Counted from the stretch's first letter, positions 18,744-28,096 are shown. The stretch: 64,000 bases of DNA from CAILUG01 sp903844415 (GCA_947477655.1 CANJTS010000003.1:252881-316880), one strand, 5' to 3'. A program made the numbers and translations. Notes: a model not told the origin generated them from the sequence alone.

Positions 18744-19696
18744 GTTTCCAACTGGTCCATCACCACTTCATTGGTGCGAACGGTTATAAGGTGAACCTGC
18801 ATTTTGGTAAGTGCTACTTTTAGGTCTTTGATGCGAAAATCAAAATCCTGATGGTATAAATCTCGGACGTTGCGTGTATGAGTGTCTATGGTGGTACGAG
18901 TTTGCCCATCGGTAATGCCATAAACACCGGGTCGTGGCAGATTTTCTTCGAGTGCATCATAAATTAACACACAGGTCATACTGTTATGCAGAGCCAGTTG
19001 CTGCAAATAGCGCGCGCACTCGGGATTAAAATCGATAAAGTCACTGATGATATAAACATTGGAACCTGGTTTGGTAATACGATAAATCTGTTCTAGGGCC
19101 TTGAGAAGATAGTTTTCTGTGCTGGCAGTAGGTGTGTTTGTACTAGCGTGCGAGTGTACAAGTTCCTGATTGTATTGGGCCAGAGCATTCAAAAAACGCA
19201 AAGCCGAGCGTTTGCTACGGCGGGGTTTTATCAGTTCTTGTCCCGCATCGCCAAACACAACACCACCAATGCGATCACCGTTGTCGACAGTCGTCCAGGT
19301 AATTATGGCTGCAGTTTCAGCAGCAACCACTGATTTAAAAGCAATCTGTGACCCGAAAAACATACTACGGCTTTGATCTACACCAATAATAACTGGGCGT
19401 TCACGCTCTTCCCGAAATATCTTAGTAAAAGGGCGACCCATTCGGGCAGTAACCCGCCAGTCGATGCTACGAATATCATCACCTGGCTGATAGGCGCGAA
19501 ATTCTTCGAAATCTACGCCGCGGCCTTTGATTTTTGAAATATGGGTACCGGACATCCCCAAACGGGTGCGCGAGTTGTAATCGAGCTCTAGATTTTTAGC
19601 GACATGTCGTTGATCAAGCAATTGCTGCAAGGATATATAGGCTCCTCGACAGCGGTATTGTTCTTGTTCGATATTGATCTGACGTTTGCGCGGCAT
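18722..19696 (-). CDS. DUF58 domain protein (MoxR/VWA operon)
   Basis: 324 residues, soluble. The DUF58 hallmark, FRAYQPGDDIRSIDWRVTAR, lies at about residues 63-83, followed by a VWA-like fold with VDQSRSMFFGS in place of a canonical DxSxS MIDAS. Members are consistently encoded just after moxR and are presumed MoxR clients or partners. Here moxR lies 34 bases upstream. Function in the Bat-type system is inferred from context only. Confidence 0.9.
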   Translation of the reverse strand: MPRKRQINIEQEQYRCRGAYISLQQLLDQRHVAKNLELDYNSRTRLGMSGTHISKIKGRGVDFEEFRAYQPGDDIRSIDWRVTARMGRPFTKIFREERERPVIIGVDQSRSMFFGSQIAFKSVVAAETAAIITWTTVDNGDRIGGVVFGDAGQELIKPRRSKRSALRFLNALAQYNQELVHSHASTNTPTASTENYLLKALEQIYRITKPGSNVYIISDFIDFNPECARYLQQLALHNSMTCVLIYDALEENLPRPGVYGITDGQTRTTIDTHTRNVRDLYHQDFDFRIKDLKVALTKMQVHLITVRTNEVVMDQLETWKLKTH

Positions 19697-19730
19697 CGCG
19701 ACTCAACCTTGTTTGTGTTCTAAGTTTTGT

Positions 19731-20690
19731 TCAAGCGGCAGGTACAAGTTCCAGAATGGTGTCGAGCACCTTGTCGGGAGTAATGCCAGCGGCTTCTGCT
19801 TCAAAACTTAACAACACACGATGTCTGAGCACATCGTGAAATACTTCATGCACGTCTTCAGGGCTAACAAAATCTTTGCCTTTTAACCAAGCATGTGCAC
19901 GTGCACAAAGATCTAGAGAAATGGTGCCGCGTGGGCTGGCACCGAAGTCAATCCAGGCCGCGAGTTCTTTGCTATAGGCCTCGGGATTACGAGTTGCCAT
20001 AACCAATTGCAGAATGTATTCCTCCACTGCTTCTGCCATGTGCATGTTTAATACTTCCTGCCGCGCAGCAAACAGTTTGGCCTGCGACACTTTGGTGGGC
20101 GGCGCAGGATTAACCTTGCGCGCCTCATCTCGCACTAGATGCAAAATTTTGCGTTCGGAATCGAGGTTCGGGTAATCCACAGTGACATGCATAAGAAAAC
20201 GGTCGAGCTGAGCCTCAGGTAATGGGTAAGTGCCTTCTTGTTCAATAGGGTTTTGCGTGGCCATTACCAGGAATAATTCAGGCAGTTTGAAGGTTTGACG
20301 ACCCACCGAGACTTGATGTTCGCCCATTGCTTCCAGCAATGCCGATTGTACTTTGGCAGGCGCACGGTTGATTTCGTCGGCCAATACCAAATTATGAAAA
20401 ATCGGACCAGGTTGAAAGCGGAACGTACCATCTTCAGGTCGGTAAATTTCAGTGCCGGTTATGTCGCTTGGTAGCAAGTCGGGAGTAAATTGAATGCGGT
20501 GAAAATCACCTTCAATTGCTGCAGAAAGATTTTTGATGGCTTTAGTTTTGGCCAAACCTGGTGCGCCCTCTACCAATAAATGTCCATCGGCAAGAATTGC
20601 AATAAGTAAACGGTCAATGAGTTTTTCCTGGCCTATGATTTGTTGAGAAAGCCAGTTTTTCAGTTCTGAAATTACTTCGTGATAAGCCAT
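19731..20690 (-). CDS. MoxR-family AAA+ ATPase
   Basis: 319 residues. Walker A GAPGLAKT (42-49), Walker B VLADEINRAPAK, sensor-1 region LVMATQNPIEQEGTYPLPEAQLDRF and the C-terminal lid domain ending LDTILELVPAA. MoxR ATPases act as chaperones that mature or remodel VWA-protein complexes, often by metal insertion. First gene of the six-gene operon moxR-DUF58-DUF4381-batA-batB/C-batD, with the promoter in the 275-base gap shared with divergent pyrD. Confidence 0.93.
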   Translation of the reverse strand: MAYHEVISELKNWLSQQIIGQEKLIDRLLIAILADGHLLVEGAPGLAKTKAIKNLSAAIEGDFHRIQFTPDLLPSDITGTEIYRPEDGTFRFQPGPIFHNLVLADEINRAPAKVQSALLEAMGEHQVSVGRQTFKLPELFLVMATQNPIEQEGTYPLPEAQLDRFLMHVTVDYPNLDSERKILHLVRDEARKVNPAPPTKVSQAKLFAARQEVLNMHMAEAVEEYILQLVMATRNPEAYSKELAAWIDFGASPRGTISLDLCARAHAWLKGKDFVSPEDVHEVFHDVLRHRVLLSFEAEAAGITPDKVLDTILELVPAA

Positions 20691-20841
20691 ATTTATGTCT
20701 CTTGCTGCTTTAATGCGAAGGGGTGGTCTGATTTTCTGGATCCTAGGTCATAAATTGACACAATGGATCGGCGGGTTAGTCAGAGGTTCCTTACTGATTA
20801 AGCAAATTTTAGGGTGAATTCAATATTCAAAGATGATTAAC

Positions 20842-20904
20842 GCCAAGGATTCTATAGCGAAAATCTGGTTACGCAAAATGTTGCTTGAGTGCCAAGGATT
20901 CCAT
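20842..20904. repeat. Direct repeat pair upstream of pyrD
   Basis: GCCAAGGATTCTAT at 20842-20855 and GCCAAGGATTCCAT at 20891-20904, 13 of 14 bases identical and offset by 49 bases. It lies in the moxR/pyrD divergent region. Could be paired protein-binding sites or chance. Confidence 0.4.
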
Positions 20905-20965
20905 CACTATATTGTGGAGCAAATGTGTCACCGCACTTGGTGCTCACTCTGTCTGGAATCATCTC

Positions 20966-22264
20966 TTGTATCTCAAGATTTTTAAAGTATGCAGATTTTT
21001 TCTGTTCCTGTTACCTGCCGAACTTTCGCATGATCTGGGTCTCAAGGCTTTACGATTTTTATACCAGCGCGGACTTATCGGTTTGCTCGGTCCTACATTG
21101 TTAGTACAGCCAATATTATTGTTAGGAATGAAATTTCCCAACCCAGTTGGACTGGCCGCGGGTCTGGATAAAAATGCAGATTATCTAGATGCATTGGGTG
21201 CGCTTGGCTTTGGTTTTGTAGAAGTCGGTACAGTCACACCAAAATCACAACCGGGCAATCTAAAACCGCGTATGTTCCGCTTGCGCAAAGAAAAAGCCAT
21301 CATCAATCAGATGGGGTTCAACAACAAAGGTGTTGATCATCTCGTAGAGCGACTACAAGTTCGCAAATATAAAGGCATTGTAGGTGTCAATATTGGCAAA
21401 AATCTTACCACCTCTGTTGAAGATGCAGCGCAGGATTATCTTATCTGCCTGCAAAAAGTGTACCCAGTTGCAGATTATGTAGTCATTAATTTGTCATCAC
21501 CCAATACGCCAGGATTACGTACCCTGCAATTTGGTGATCATCTGGAAAAATTACTGGCAATACTTAAAACAGAACAAAAAAAATTAGCGATGCAATATCA
21601 ATATTATGTTCCGTTGTTGCTCAAGATTTCTCCGGATCTCAGTAAGGAAGAAATTGTCAGTATTGCAAAATCCCTCCGTAAATATGCTTTTGATGGCGTA
21701 ATAGCAACCAACACAACTATTAATCGCGACGGCATAGACAAGTCAAAGCATGCAAAACAGTTAGGTGGTTTAAGTGGCGCGCCTTTGACCGATGCTGCAA
21801 CTGTTGTTTTGGAATATTTAAACACCGCGCTTGCAGGCATCATGCCGATAATTGGAGTAGGGGGGATCATGGAGGCTGCAGATGCTGCTGCCAAATTTAA
21901 AGCCGGTGCCAAACTGGTACAACTGTACAGCGGTTTTGTCTATGCAGGTCCGCAGTTGATTCGTGATGCTGTAGAAGTCTGGCAGCAATTGGTCACCCAA
22001 AACGGTGTCCCAAAAAGTGCGGCGTTTTATTTGTTTACTACATCAGGTTGTCACTTGTGTGAACAGGCTCATGCCTTAGTAATACCTTTGCTAAACAATC
22101 GCTGGCCTCTGCAACTGGTAGAAATTTCTGACTCAGAAGAATTAATGGAGAAATACGGGGTTCGTATTCCCGTGCTCGGTGTTCTCACTGTTGCTGGGCT
22201 TTGGCGAGAAATGGCTTGGCCGTTTGGTGCAGAAGAAACTAGAGAATTTATTGCTAAGTGTTGA
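20966..22264 (+). CDS. pyrD: Quinone-dependent dihydroorotate dehydrogenase fused to a glutaredoxin-like domain
   Basis: 432 residues if translation starts at the TTG at 20966 (GGAA eight bases upstream); this aligns LYLKIFKVCRFFLFLLPAEL with the usual class-2 PyrD N-terminal membrane helices. The frame stays open upstream to 20885. Residues 1-345 form a complete PyrD: FMN/orotate motifs NPVGLAAGLDKNAD, INQMGFNNKG, the catalytic Ser in VINLSSPNTPGLR, and IGVGGI near the end. It oxidises dihydroorotate to orotate, passing electrons to quinone at the inner membrane. Residues ~350-432 are a thioredoxin-fold, DUF836-type domain with CHLC (Cys362-Cys365) and IPVLGV as the cis-Pro loop. That domain is normally separate. 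Confidence 0.88.
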   Translation: MYLKIFKVCRFFLFLLPAELSHDLGLKALRFLYQRGLIGLLGPTLLVQPILLLGMKFPNPVGLAAGLDKNADYLDALGALGFGFVEVGTVTPKSQPGNLKPRMFRLRKEKAIINQMGFNNKGVDHLVERLQVRKYKGIVGVNIGKNLTTSVEDAAQDYLICLQKVYPVADYVVINLSSPNTPGLRTLQFGDHLEKLLAILKTEQKKLAMQYQYYVPLLLKISPDLSKEEIVSIAKSLRKYAFDGVIATNTTINRDGIDKSKHAKQLGGLSGAPLTDAATVVLEYLNTALAGIMPIIGVGGIMEAADAAAKFKAGAKLVQLYSGFVYAGPQLIRDAVEVWQQLVTQNGVPKSAAFYLFTTSGCHLCEQAHALVIPLLNNRWPLQLVEISDSEELMEKYGVRIPVLGVLTVAGLWREMAWPFGAEETREFIAKC

Positions 22265-22388
22265 TTATTGTCCGCTGTGCAAATATTAACCGGAACAATT
22301 CTGGTCGCTTTTCTGGCAGTCCAAATTGTTGTGTGATTGTTCCTAATGAACCCCGATCTAGTTAGGGTCAGTACTGCAATATCAAAAT

Positions 22389-23168
22389 TCAAATGTTGAA
22401 AAAATCCTTGGCGTTACTTGTGCTTAGACTTGCAACTTCCTGCGGTGACAGGTGCAGGCAATTGGCCACCATGGCAACAACCCAACTGAGGTTAGCAGGC
22501 ACATTTCGGCGGTTGGATGGTTTGGGGGTGATGTTGCGTGGCATAAGGTAGGGGGCATCAGTTTCTAGCAACAGGCGATTAGGCGGGATATCTCTAAGTA
22601 ATTCCTGCACATGGATACCTCTGCGCTCATCACATACCCAGCCAGTAATGCCGATGTACATGTCTTGATCAAGGTAGTCATACAGCTCGTCTCGTGTGCC
22701 GGTAAAACAATGTACAACCCCCTTAGCGAGCCGGCTTCGTTGTTCCTTTAGAATGGCCATAAACCGACTATGGGCATCACGTTGATGTAAAAATGCTGGT
22801 AGCTGAGTTTGCACAGCCAGGGCAAGTTGTTCTGCAAAGGCTGTCTCTTGTACCTGAGGTGGGGAAAAATTGCGGTAGAAATCTAATCCGGTTTCACCAA
22901 TTGCCACCACTTGGGGTTGCAATGCCAATGCTGCTAATTCTGCTGGAGTAGTTGGTCCAAAGGTATTCGCATCATGTGGGTGCACCCCGGCAGTGCTGTA
23001 CAAAAACTCTGGATGTGCTGCTGCCAACGTGGCTGCTAAGGTGCTGGCCTCAACATTAGTGCCGGTCACAATGATATTAATAATGCCCGCTGCTTGGGCA
23101 GCTGCGATTACTGCTTCAAAATCATGCACAAAACTGGCGTGCTGTAAATTTGCACCGATGTCTATCAT
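22389..23168 (-). CDS. tatD: TatD-family metal-dependent hydrolase/DNase
   Basis: 259 residues from the ATG at 23168, which gives the family-typical start MIDIGANLQHASF; the frame runs 26 codons further. The TIM-barrel motifs are clear: the STAGVHPHD block, GETGLDFYRNFS (metal Glu), FLHQRDAH, HCFTG, and LLETDAPYL with the terminal metal Asp. The first HxH metal pair of many TatD proteins is replaced by IDIGANL, as in E. coli TatD itself. Activity is 3'-5' exonuclease / DNA repair or apoptosis-like DNase in the family. Convergent with pyrD. Confidence 0.9.
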   Translation of the reverse strand: MIDIGANLQHASFVHDFEAVIAAAQAAGIINIIVTGTNVEASTLAATLAAAHPEFLYSTAGVHPHDANTFGPTTPAELAALALQPQVVAIGETGLDFYRNFSPPQVQETAFAEQLALAVQTQLPAFLHQRDAHSRFMAILKEQRSRLAKGVVHCFTGTRDELYDYLDQDMYIGITGWVCDERRGIHVQELLRDIPPNRLLLETDAPYLMPRNITPKPSNRRNVPANLSWVVAMVANCLHLSPQEVASLSTSNAKDFFNI

Positions 23169-23281
23169 ATTTCCGTAAGCAGACAGCATGAACTTATCCA
23201 GAAAATTAAGTGGACGCAGTAAATCAGGTTTCAAGTACGAACCCAACTTGTATCTTGTGTCACATCAGCAAAGGTTGCAGG

Positions 23282-23287
23282 TATAAT
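23282..23287 (+). promoter_or_regulatory. Likely -10 element of the ilvE promoter
   Basis: A perfect TATAAT 36 bases before the TTG start of ilvE. The best -35 candidate, TTGTGT at 23255-23260, is 21 bases away, longer than ideal, so the promoter may rely on an activator. Confidence 0.4.
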
Positions 23288-23323
23288 CATTTTTTTTGTA
23301 CATCAAAGCATTGGAGAACACAG

Positions 23324-24361
23324 TTGGAAAAGAAGAATATTGACTGGAGCACGCTTGGCTTCGACTACGTCAAAACTGATTACAGATTTTCCGCCACCTG
23401 GGAAAATGGCAGTTGGTCATCAGGCGAACTGCTCACTTCCGAGTTCATTCAACTACATGAAGGCTCACCCTCTCTGCACTACGCTCAGCAATGTTTTGAG
23501 GGTCTAAAAGCTCAGACCAGCAAAGACGGCCGCATTTTGTTGTTCCGTCCGGAATTAAATTGTGAGCGCATGCAAAAAACTGCCGATCGCCTATCCATGC
23601 CTCAAGTACCCCGTGAACTTTTCCTGCATGGAGTTAATGAAACTGTACGGGCCAATGCTGCCTGGGTACCGCCCTATGGCAGCGGTGCATCACTCTATAT
23701 ACGGCCCTTATTGATTGGTGTAGGTTCCAACATGGGTCTGCGCCCCGCAAAACAATATGAATTCCGGGTTATGGTGAGCCCGGTTGGTCCTTATTATAAA
23801 ACTGGTGGGCTGTCGGCGATTTCTCTGGCTGTTTCTGAATTTGATCGCGCTGCGCCTAGTGGTACTGGGGATGTCAAAGCAGGGGCAAACTATCCTGGTG
23901 GTTTATACGCAACACGCAAAGCGCAGGAGCTTGGGGCTTACGAAGCCTTGTATCTGGATGCAGCCGAACGTCGTTTTATTGAAGAAGCAGGTTCAGCCAA
24001 TATTCTAATTTCGATGGCGGGTAACAAACTGGTCACCCCGGCGTCCCGCGCAATATTGCCGAGCATTACCCGTCGCTCGATCATGGACATTGCCAAACAC
24101 GAACTAGGCATGATTACCGAAGAACGTCCGATCGATTTGCGCAAGGAAGTTGATACATTTGAAGAGGTTGCTGCCTGTGGTACCGCGGCTGTTCTTTCCC
24201 CGGTGGGCAAAATTTGGTTCGATAACAAATGGCATACTTTTTATGCCAAGGGTGAAAAAGTAGGCCCGGTTATGCAACAGCTATACGACATTCTTTGCCA
24301 AATTCAAAAAGGCGAACGAGCCGATAAATTTGGTTGGATCCATGCTGTCCCAGGTGCCTGA
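23324..24361 (+). CDS. ilvE: Branched-chain amino acid aminotransferase
   Basis: 345 residues from the TTG at 23324, preceded by GGAG with seven-base spacing; the frame extends to 23210 but that part overlaps the divergent tatD leader and is not family-like. It is a fold-type IV PLP enzyme of the longer, eukaryote-like BCAT subgroup: YAQQCFEGLKAQ, the PLP lysine in DVKAGANYPGG, and EEAGSANILI and CGTAAVLSPVG near the C-terminus. It transfers amino groups between 2-oxoglutarate/glutamate and leucine, isoleucine and valine. Monocistronic by context. Confidence 0.92.
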   Translation: MEKKNIDWSTLGFDYVKTDYRFSATWENGSWSSGELLTSEFIQLHEGSPSLHYAQQCFEGLKAQTSKDGRILLFRPELNCERMQKTADRLSMPQVPRELFLHGVNETVRANAAWVPPYGSGASLYIRPLLIGVGSNMGLRPAKQYEFRVMVSPVGPYYKTGGLSAISLAVSEFDRAAPSGTGDVKAGANYPGGLYATRKAQELGAYEALYLDAAERRFIEEAGSANILISMAGNKLVTPASRAILPSITRRSIMDIAKHELGMITEERPIDLRKEVDTFEEVAACGTAAVLSPVGKIWFDNKWHTFYAKGEKVGPVMQQLYDILCQIQKGERADKFGWIHAVPGA

Positions 24362-24605
24362 TAGAACGCTGAATTTACCAAGTTGAAACATGCTCATTTT
24401 GGTTGGTAAACAGGCCTTCTATTGGTGGTGTTTTACCTGTTGGTTGGCCTGTTGGAGTTGCTACTCATAAATTCCGAGCCTTTTCTTTTCCCAAAAGCGG
24501 TGCTTTAATGCCCGCCTTTTTTCCCGCTATAGATGTAGGTCAGTTTTGACTCTATCTTTCAGGCATTCGCAGTTTCATTAAATTATTCAGAAAAATCAGG
24601 CGTTA

Positions 24606-27260
24606 ATGGCTAAAAATCTCGTTATTGTTGAGTCTCCAGCGAAAGCTAAAACCATCAACAAATACCTTGGCAAAGACTTTATCGTCAAATCGAGTATCGG
24701 TCATATTCGAGATTTGCCCGTGGGTGGTAATGGCGAAGGCGTAGACATTAAAGCCCGTACCCAAGCCGCAGCGGCTACTCGCAAATTAAGCCCCGCCCAA
24801 AAAATTATTCACAAAGCCCGCAAAACTAAAGAGCAACTTATAGCACGTATGGGGATCAATCCTGACAAGGGATGGTTAGCCCGCTACCAGATATTACCCG
24901 GCAAGGAAAAAGTAGTCAGCGAATTACGAAAATACGCCGAGACTTCCGACCGTATATATCTTGCAACAGACTTGGACAGAGAAGGTGAAGCAATCGCATG
25001 GCATTTGCAGGAAGCTATTGGTGGTGATCCTGAGCGGTATCATCGGGTAGTATTCAACGAGATCACCCAAAAGGCCATTGAAGCTGCTTTTGCGCAACCT
25101 GGCAAACTCGACATAAAACATGTTCAGGCGCAGCAAACACGGCGCTTTCTCGACCGTGTTGTAGGCTTTATGGTGTCGCCTTTGTTATGGGCCAAAGTAG
25201 CGCGAGGTTTGTCTGCTGGCAGAGTGCAATCGGTGGCCGTGCGTTTAGTGGTGGAACGGGAAAAAGAAATTCGGGTTTTCATCCCAGAAGAATTTTGGGA
25301 AGTCTATGCGAATTTGCAGGCAGATAAACATAAGGAAGCATTACGTTTTCAGGTTATAAAACAGCAAGGCAAAGAATTCCGCCCTACTAATTCTGTTGCA
25401 ACAGCTGCTGCAACTCATATTTTACAAAGTGCTAATTACAAAATAAATTCGCGGGAAGATAAGCCCACTTCTTCAAAGCCGAAAGCACCATTTATCACTT
25501 CTACTTTGCAACAAGCGGCTTCCACAAGGCTTGGATTCAGTGTTAAGAAAACGATGATGATGGCTCAGCGTTTGTATGAAGGTGGACATATCACTTACAT
25601 GCGCACGGATTCCACGCATTTGAGTGCTGATGCAGTTGCTGCATGTCGTGACTATATCGAAGGTAATTATGGTAAAAAATATCTGCCTGAAAAACCGATT
25701 GGCTACAGCAGTCGGGAAGGGGCCCAGGAAGCACATGAGGCGATACGACCCTCGGATGTTAATGTCAGCGAAAATTCTTCTGTACTAAATTCATTGGAAC
25801 GAGATGCAGTACGTTTATATAATTTGATCTGGCAACAGTTTGTTGCCTGTCAAATGACACCGGCGCTTTATACCAGCACCACGATAGATGTAAGTGCTGG
25901 TGAATTTGACTTGCGCATCAAAGGCCGAATTTTGGAGTTTGATGGTTATACACGTGTGTTTCCGAGCAGTGGCAAAGACGAAGACGTGGTGTTGCCGGAT
26001 ATTAAAGTGGGCGCAGTATTGCAGTTGCAAAAGTTGGATCCGATTCAACATTTCACCAAACCAACTCCCCGTTACACTGAAGCTAGTTTGGTAAAAGAAC
26101 TGGAAAAACGTAGCATTGGTAGACCATCTACTTACGCATCTATTATTTCAACCATTCAAGATCGCGGTTATGTAAAACTAGAAAATCGCCGTTTTTATGC
26201 GCTAAAAATGGGAGAAATTGTAACTGATCGTCTGAAAGAAAATTTCAACGACCTAATGGATTATGACTTTACTGCCAACATGGAAGACTCGTTGGATGAT
26301 ATCGCCCAAGGCAAACGCCACTGGATCAAAGTGCTCGATGATTTTTACGCCAAATTCACCACCCAGCTAACACAAGCCCAGAGTGAAACAGGAGGGATGC
26401 GCGCAAACGACCCAACTGAAACCGATATAGGCTGTCCGCAATGTGGGCGTAACATGCAAGTACGTACAGGTGCTACTGGTGTATTTTTGGGCTGTTCGGG
26501 TTATAGCTTACCGCCCAAGGAACGTTGTAAATCTACCCTTAATCTCATACAGGGTGATGAAGCTATCAGTGTTGATGCCGATGACGAGGCCGAATCACGC
26601 TTGTTGATAAAAAAACATCACTGCAATTTATGCAAGTCTGCAATGGATTCGTATTTGCTTGACGAAAAACGTAAATTGCATATATGCGGCAACAACCCGG
26701 GCTGTAGTGGATTTGAAGTGGAAGACGGTAATTACAAGATCAAAGGTTACGATGGGCCATCGCTTGAATGCGACAAATGCACACAACAGATGCAATTGAA
26801 AACTGGACGTTTTGGCAAATATTTTGGCTGTACTAATACTGATTGTAAAAATACTCGCAAGTTGCTTCGCAGTGGTGAAGCAGCGCCACCAAAAATGGAT
26901 CCGGTGGTCATGCTGGAGCTTAAATGTATCAAAGTTGACGATCATTACATTTTGCGTGATGGTGCTTCAGGTTTGTTCCTTGCAGCTAGCAAGTTTCCGC
27001 GTAATCGGGAGACACGTGCGCCATTAATTGTGGAGTTGATCCCACACAAAGCAGCCATCGATTCGAAATATCATTACCTGCTAAAAGCACCCAAAGCAGA
27101 TCCAGACGGTAATCCAGCGGTATTACATTTCAGCCGTAAGACACGCGAACAATACGTGCAAAGTGCAGACGATGGTAAACCCTCGGGCTGGTCTGCGTAT
27201 TATGTTGGCGGCAAGTGGATAAGCTCTGCATCTAAAACCAAAGTGCCAAAAAAGGTTTGA
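24606..27260 (+). CDS. topA: DNA topoisomerase I
   Basis: 884 residues, type IA topoisomerase that relaxes negative supercoils. Toprim domain at the N-terminus (VIVESPAKAKTINKYLG; ATDLDREGEAIAWHL), catalytic Tyr331 in YMRTDSTHLS, and RPSTYASIISTIQDRGYV. The C-terminal part has three tetracysteine zinc-ribbon modules (CPQCGRNM..., CNLCKSAM..., CDKCTQQM..., about residues 610-760) and ends in a basic tail with a WSAYYVGGKW segment. Length and order match gammaproteobacterial TopA. The ATG at 24606 follows a 244-base gap. Confidence 0.96.
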   Translation: MAKNLVIVESPAKAKTINKYLGKDFIVKSSIGHIRDLPVGGNGEGVDIKARTQAAAATRKLSPAQKIIHKARKTKEQLIARMGINPDKGWLARYQILPGKEKVVSELRKYAETSDRIYLATDLDREGEAIAWHLQEAIGGDPERYHRVVFNEITQKAIEAAFAQPGKLDIKHVQAQQTRRFLDRVVGFMVSPLLWAKVARGLSAGRVQSVAVRLVVEREKEIRVFIPEEFWEVYANLQADKHKEALRFQVIKQQGKEFRPTNSVATAAATHILQSANYKINSREDKPTSSKPKAPFITSTLQQAASTRLGFSVKKTMMMAQRLYEGGHITYMRTDSTHLSADAVAACRDYIEGNYGKKYLPEKPIGYSSREGAQEAHEAIRPSDVNVSENSSVLNSLERDAVRLYNLIWQQFVACQMTPALYTSTTIDVSAGEFDLRIKGRILEFDGYTRVFPSSGKDEDVVLPDIKVGAVLQLQKLDPIQHFTKPTPRYTEASLVKELEKRSIGRPSTYASIISTIQDRGYVKLENRRFYALKMGEIVTDRLKENFNDLMDYDFTANMEDSLDDIAQGKRHWIKVLDDFYAKFTTQLTQAQSETGGMRANDPTETDIGCPQCGRNMQVRTGATGVFLGCSGYSLPPKERCKSTLNLIQGDEAISVDADDEAESRLLIKKHHCNLCKSAMDSYLLDEKRKLHICGNNPGCSGFEVEDGNYKIKGYDGPSLECDKCTQQMQLKTGRFGKYFGCTNTDCKNTRKLLRSGEAAPPKMDPVVMLELKCIKVDDHYILRDGASGLFLAASKFPRNRETRAPLIVELIPHKAAIDSKYHYLLKAPKADPDGNPAVLHFSRKTREQYVQSADDGKPSGWSAYYVGGKWISSASKTKVPKKV

Positions 27261-27425
27261 TACCAAACTTAACTCTAGAACAAGGACTGTTCACAAGCAG
27301 CTAGAGCCCGGGACAGTGCAAAACCGATTTTTTGTTCCGCGCCCTAAGTGGAAGTTAGATTTTCAGTGAGAAAGCTTTCAAAAATAATCACCTAATCATC
27401 ATCATTCATAACTAGGAGCCAATCC

Positions 27426-28034
27426 ATGTCAAACCTAAATTCCCCCTTGAGTGATGACGAATTGCACAAACTCGATAAATTTTTGCTAGAACGTTTTGCA
27501 CCGGGCACCGAGTCAGAAGATAAAGATGAAGGTGTGATCGGTGTGTCTGAACTAGATGGGCTTTTTACTGCCCTGGCAAGCGGTCCTGTGTTGATTCTCC
27601 CTGCTAATTGGTTGCCTGCTGTGTGGGGTGATTACGAACCTCAGTGGAAAGATACTGCCGAGACTGCAGAGATCATGGACTTGTTGCTGCGTCATTTACG
27701 AGGTATCACCGACACTATGGCTGAACAACTTGAAGAATTTGAACCCTTGTTCATGGAAAGTCGTGAGGGAGAAGAAACAATCATCGTTGTTGACGAATGG
27801 TGCGAGGGTTACATACGCGGTATAGATCTGGCTTCAGATGAATGGGAAGTTGGGGGTGTAGAAATTGACACACTGCTCAAACCTATCATGGCCTTTTCCA
27901 GCGCTACCGACTGGCAAGCCGAAAAAGTCAACAAACCAAAACAGGCAGCCAAACTGCGCGATTCAATTACACCTAATGTGCGCGAAATTTACGCTTTGTG
28001 GCAGGAAAATAGTGAAACCACAGATGGGGAATAA
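27426..28034 (+). CDS. UPF0149/YecA-family protein
   Basis: 202 residues, acidic and soluble. The family core is visible as LSDDELHKLDKFL, SELDGLFTALASGP, ILPANWLPAVWG, and WCEGYIRGID. No cysteine-rich SEC-C zinc tail is present, unlike the longer YecA form. The function of UPF0149 proteins is unknown. Its ATG has AGGAG seven bases upstream. It stands between topA and wrbA on the same strand. Confidence 0.82.
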   Translation: MSNLNSPLSDDELHKLDKFLLERFAPGTESEDKDEGVIGVSELDGLFTALASGPVLILPANWLPAVWGDYEPQWKDTAETAEIMDLLLRHLRGITDTMAEQLEEFEPLFMESREGEETIIVVDEWCEGYIRGIDLASDEWEVGGVEIDTLLKPIMAFSSATDWQAEKVNKPKQAAKLRDSITPNVREIYALWQENSETTDGE

Positions 28035-28064
28035 CATGACTATAACTGTATTTTGGAAGCAATA

Positions 28065-28096
28065 TTAACCTGGCGCAATTTACGCAGTCAGGTTAA
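28065..28096 (+). other. Hairpin downstream of the YecA-like gene
   Basis: TTAACCTG pairs with CAGGTTAA, with an inner GCG/CGC pairing offset by a three-base bulge. It is followed by A6 rather than T on the + strand; on the minus strand it is preceded by T6, so it is not a canonical terminator for the upstream gene. A transcript-end or stability structure is possible. Confidence 0.4.

Noticed and set aside
24409..24453. Inverted repeat AACAGGCC...GGCCTGTT between ilvE and topA
   Set aside because: Arms of 8 bp separated by 29 bases with no T-run; not convincing as a terminator or operator.
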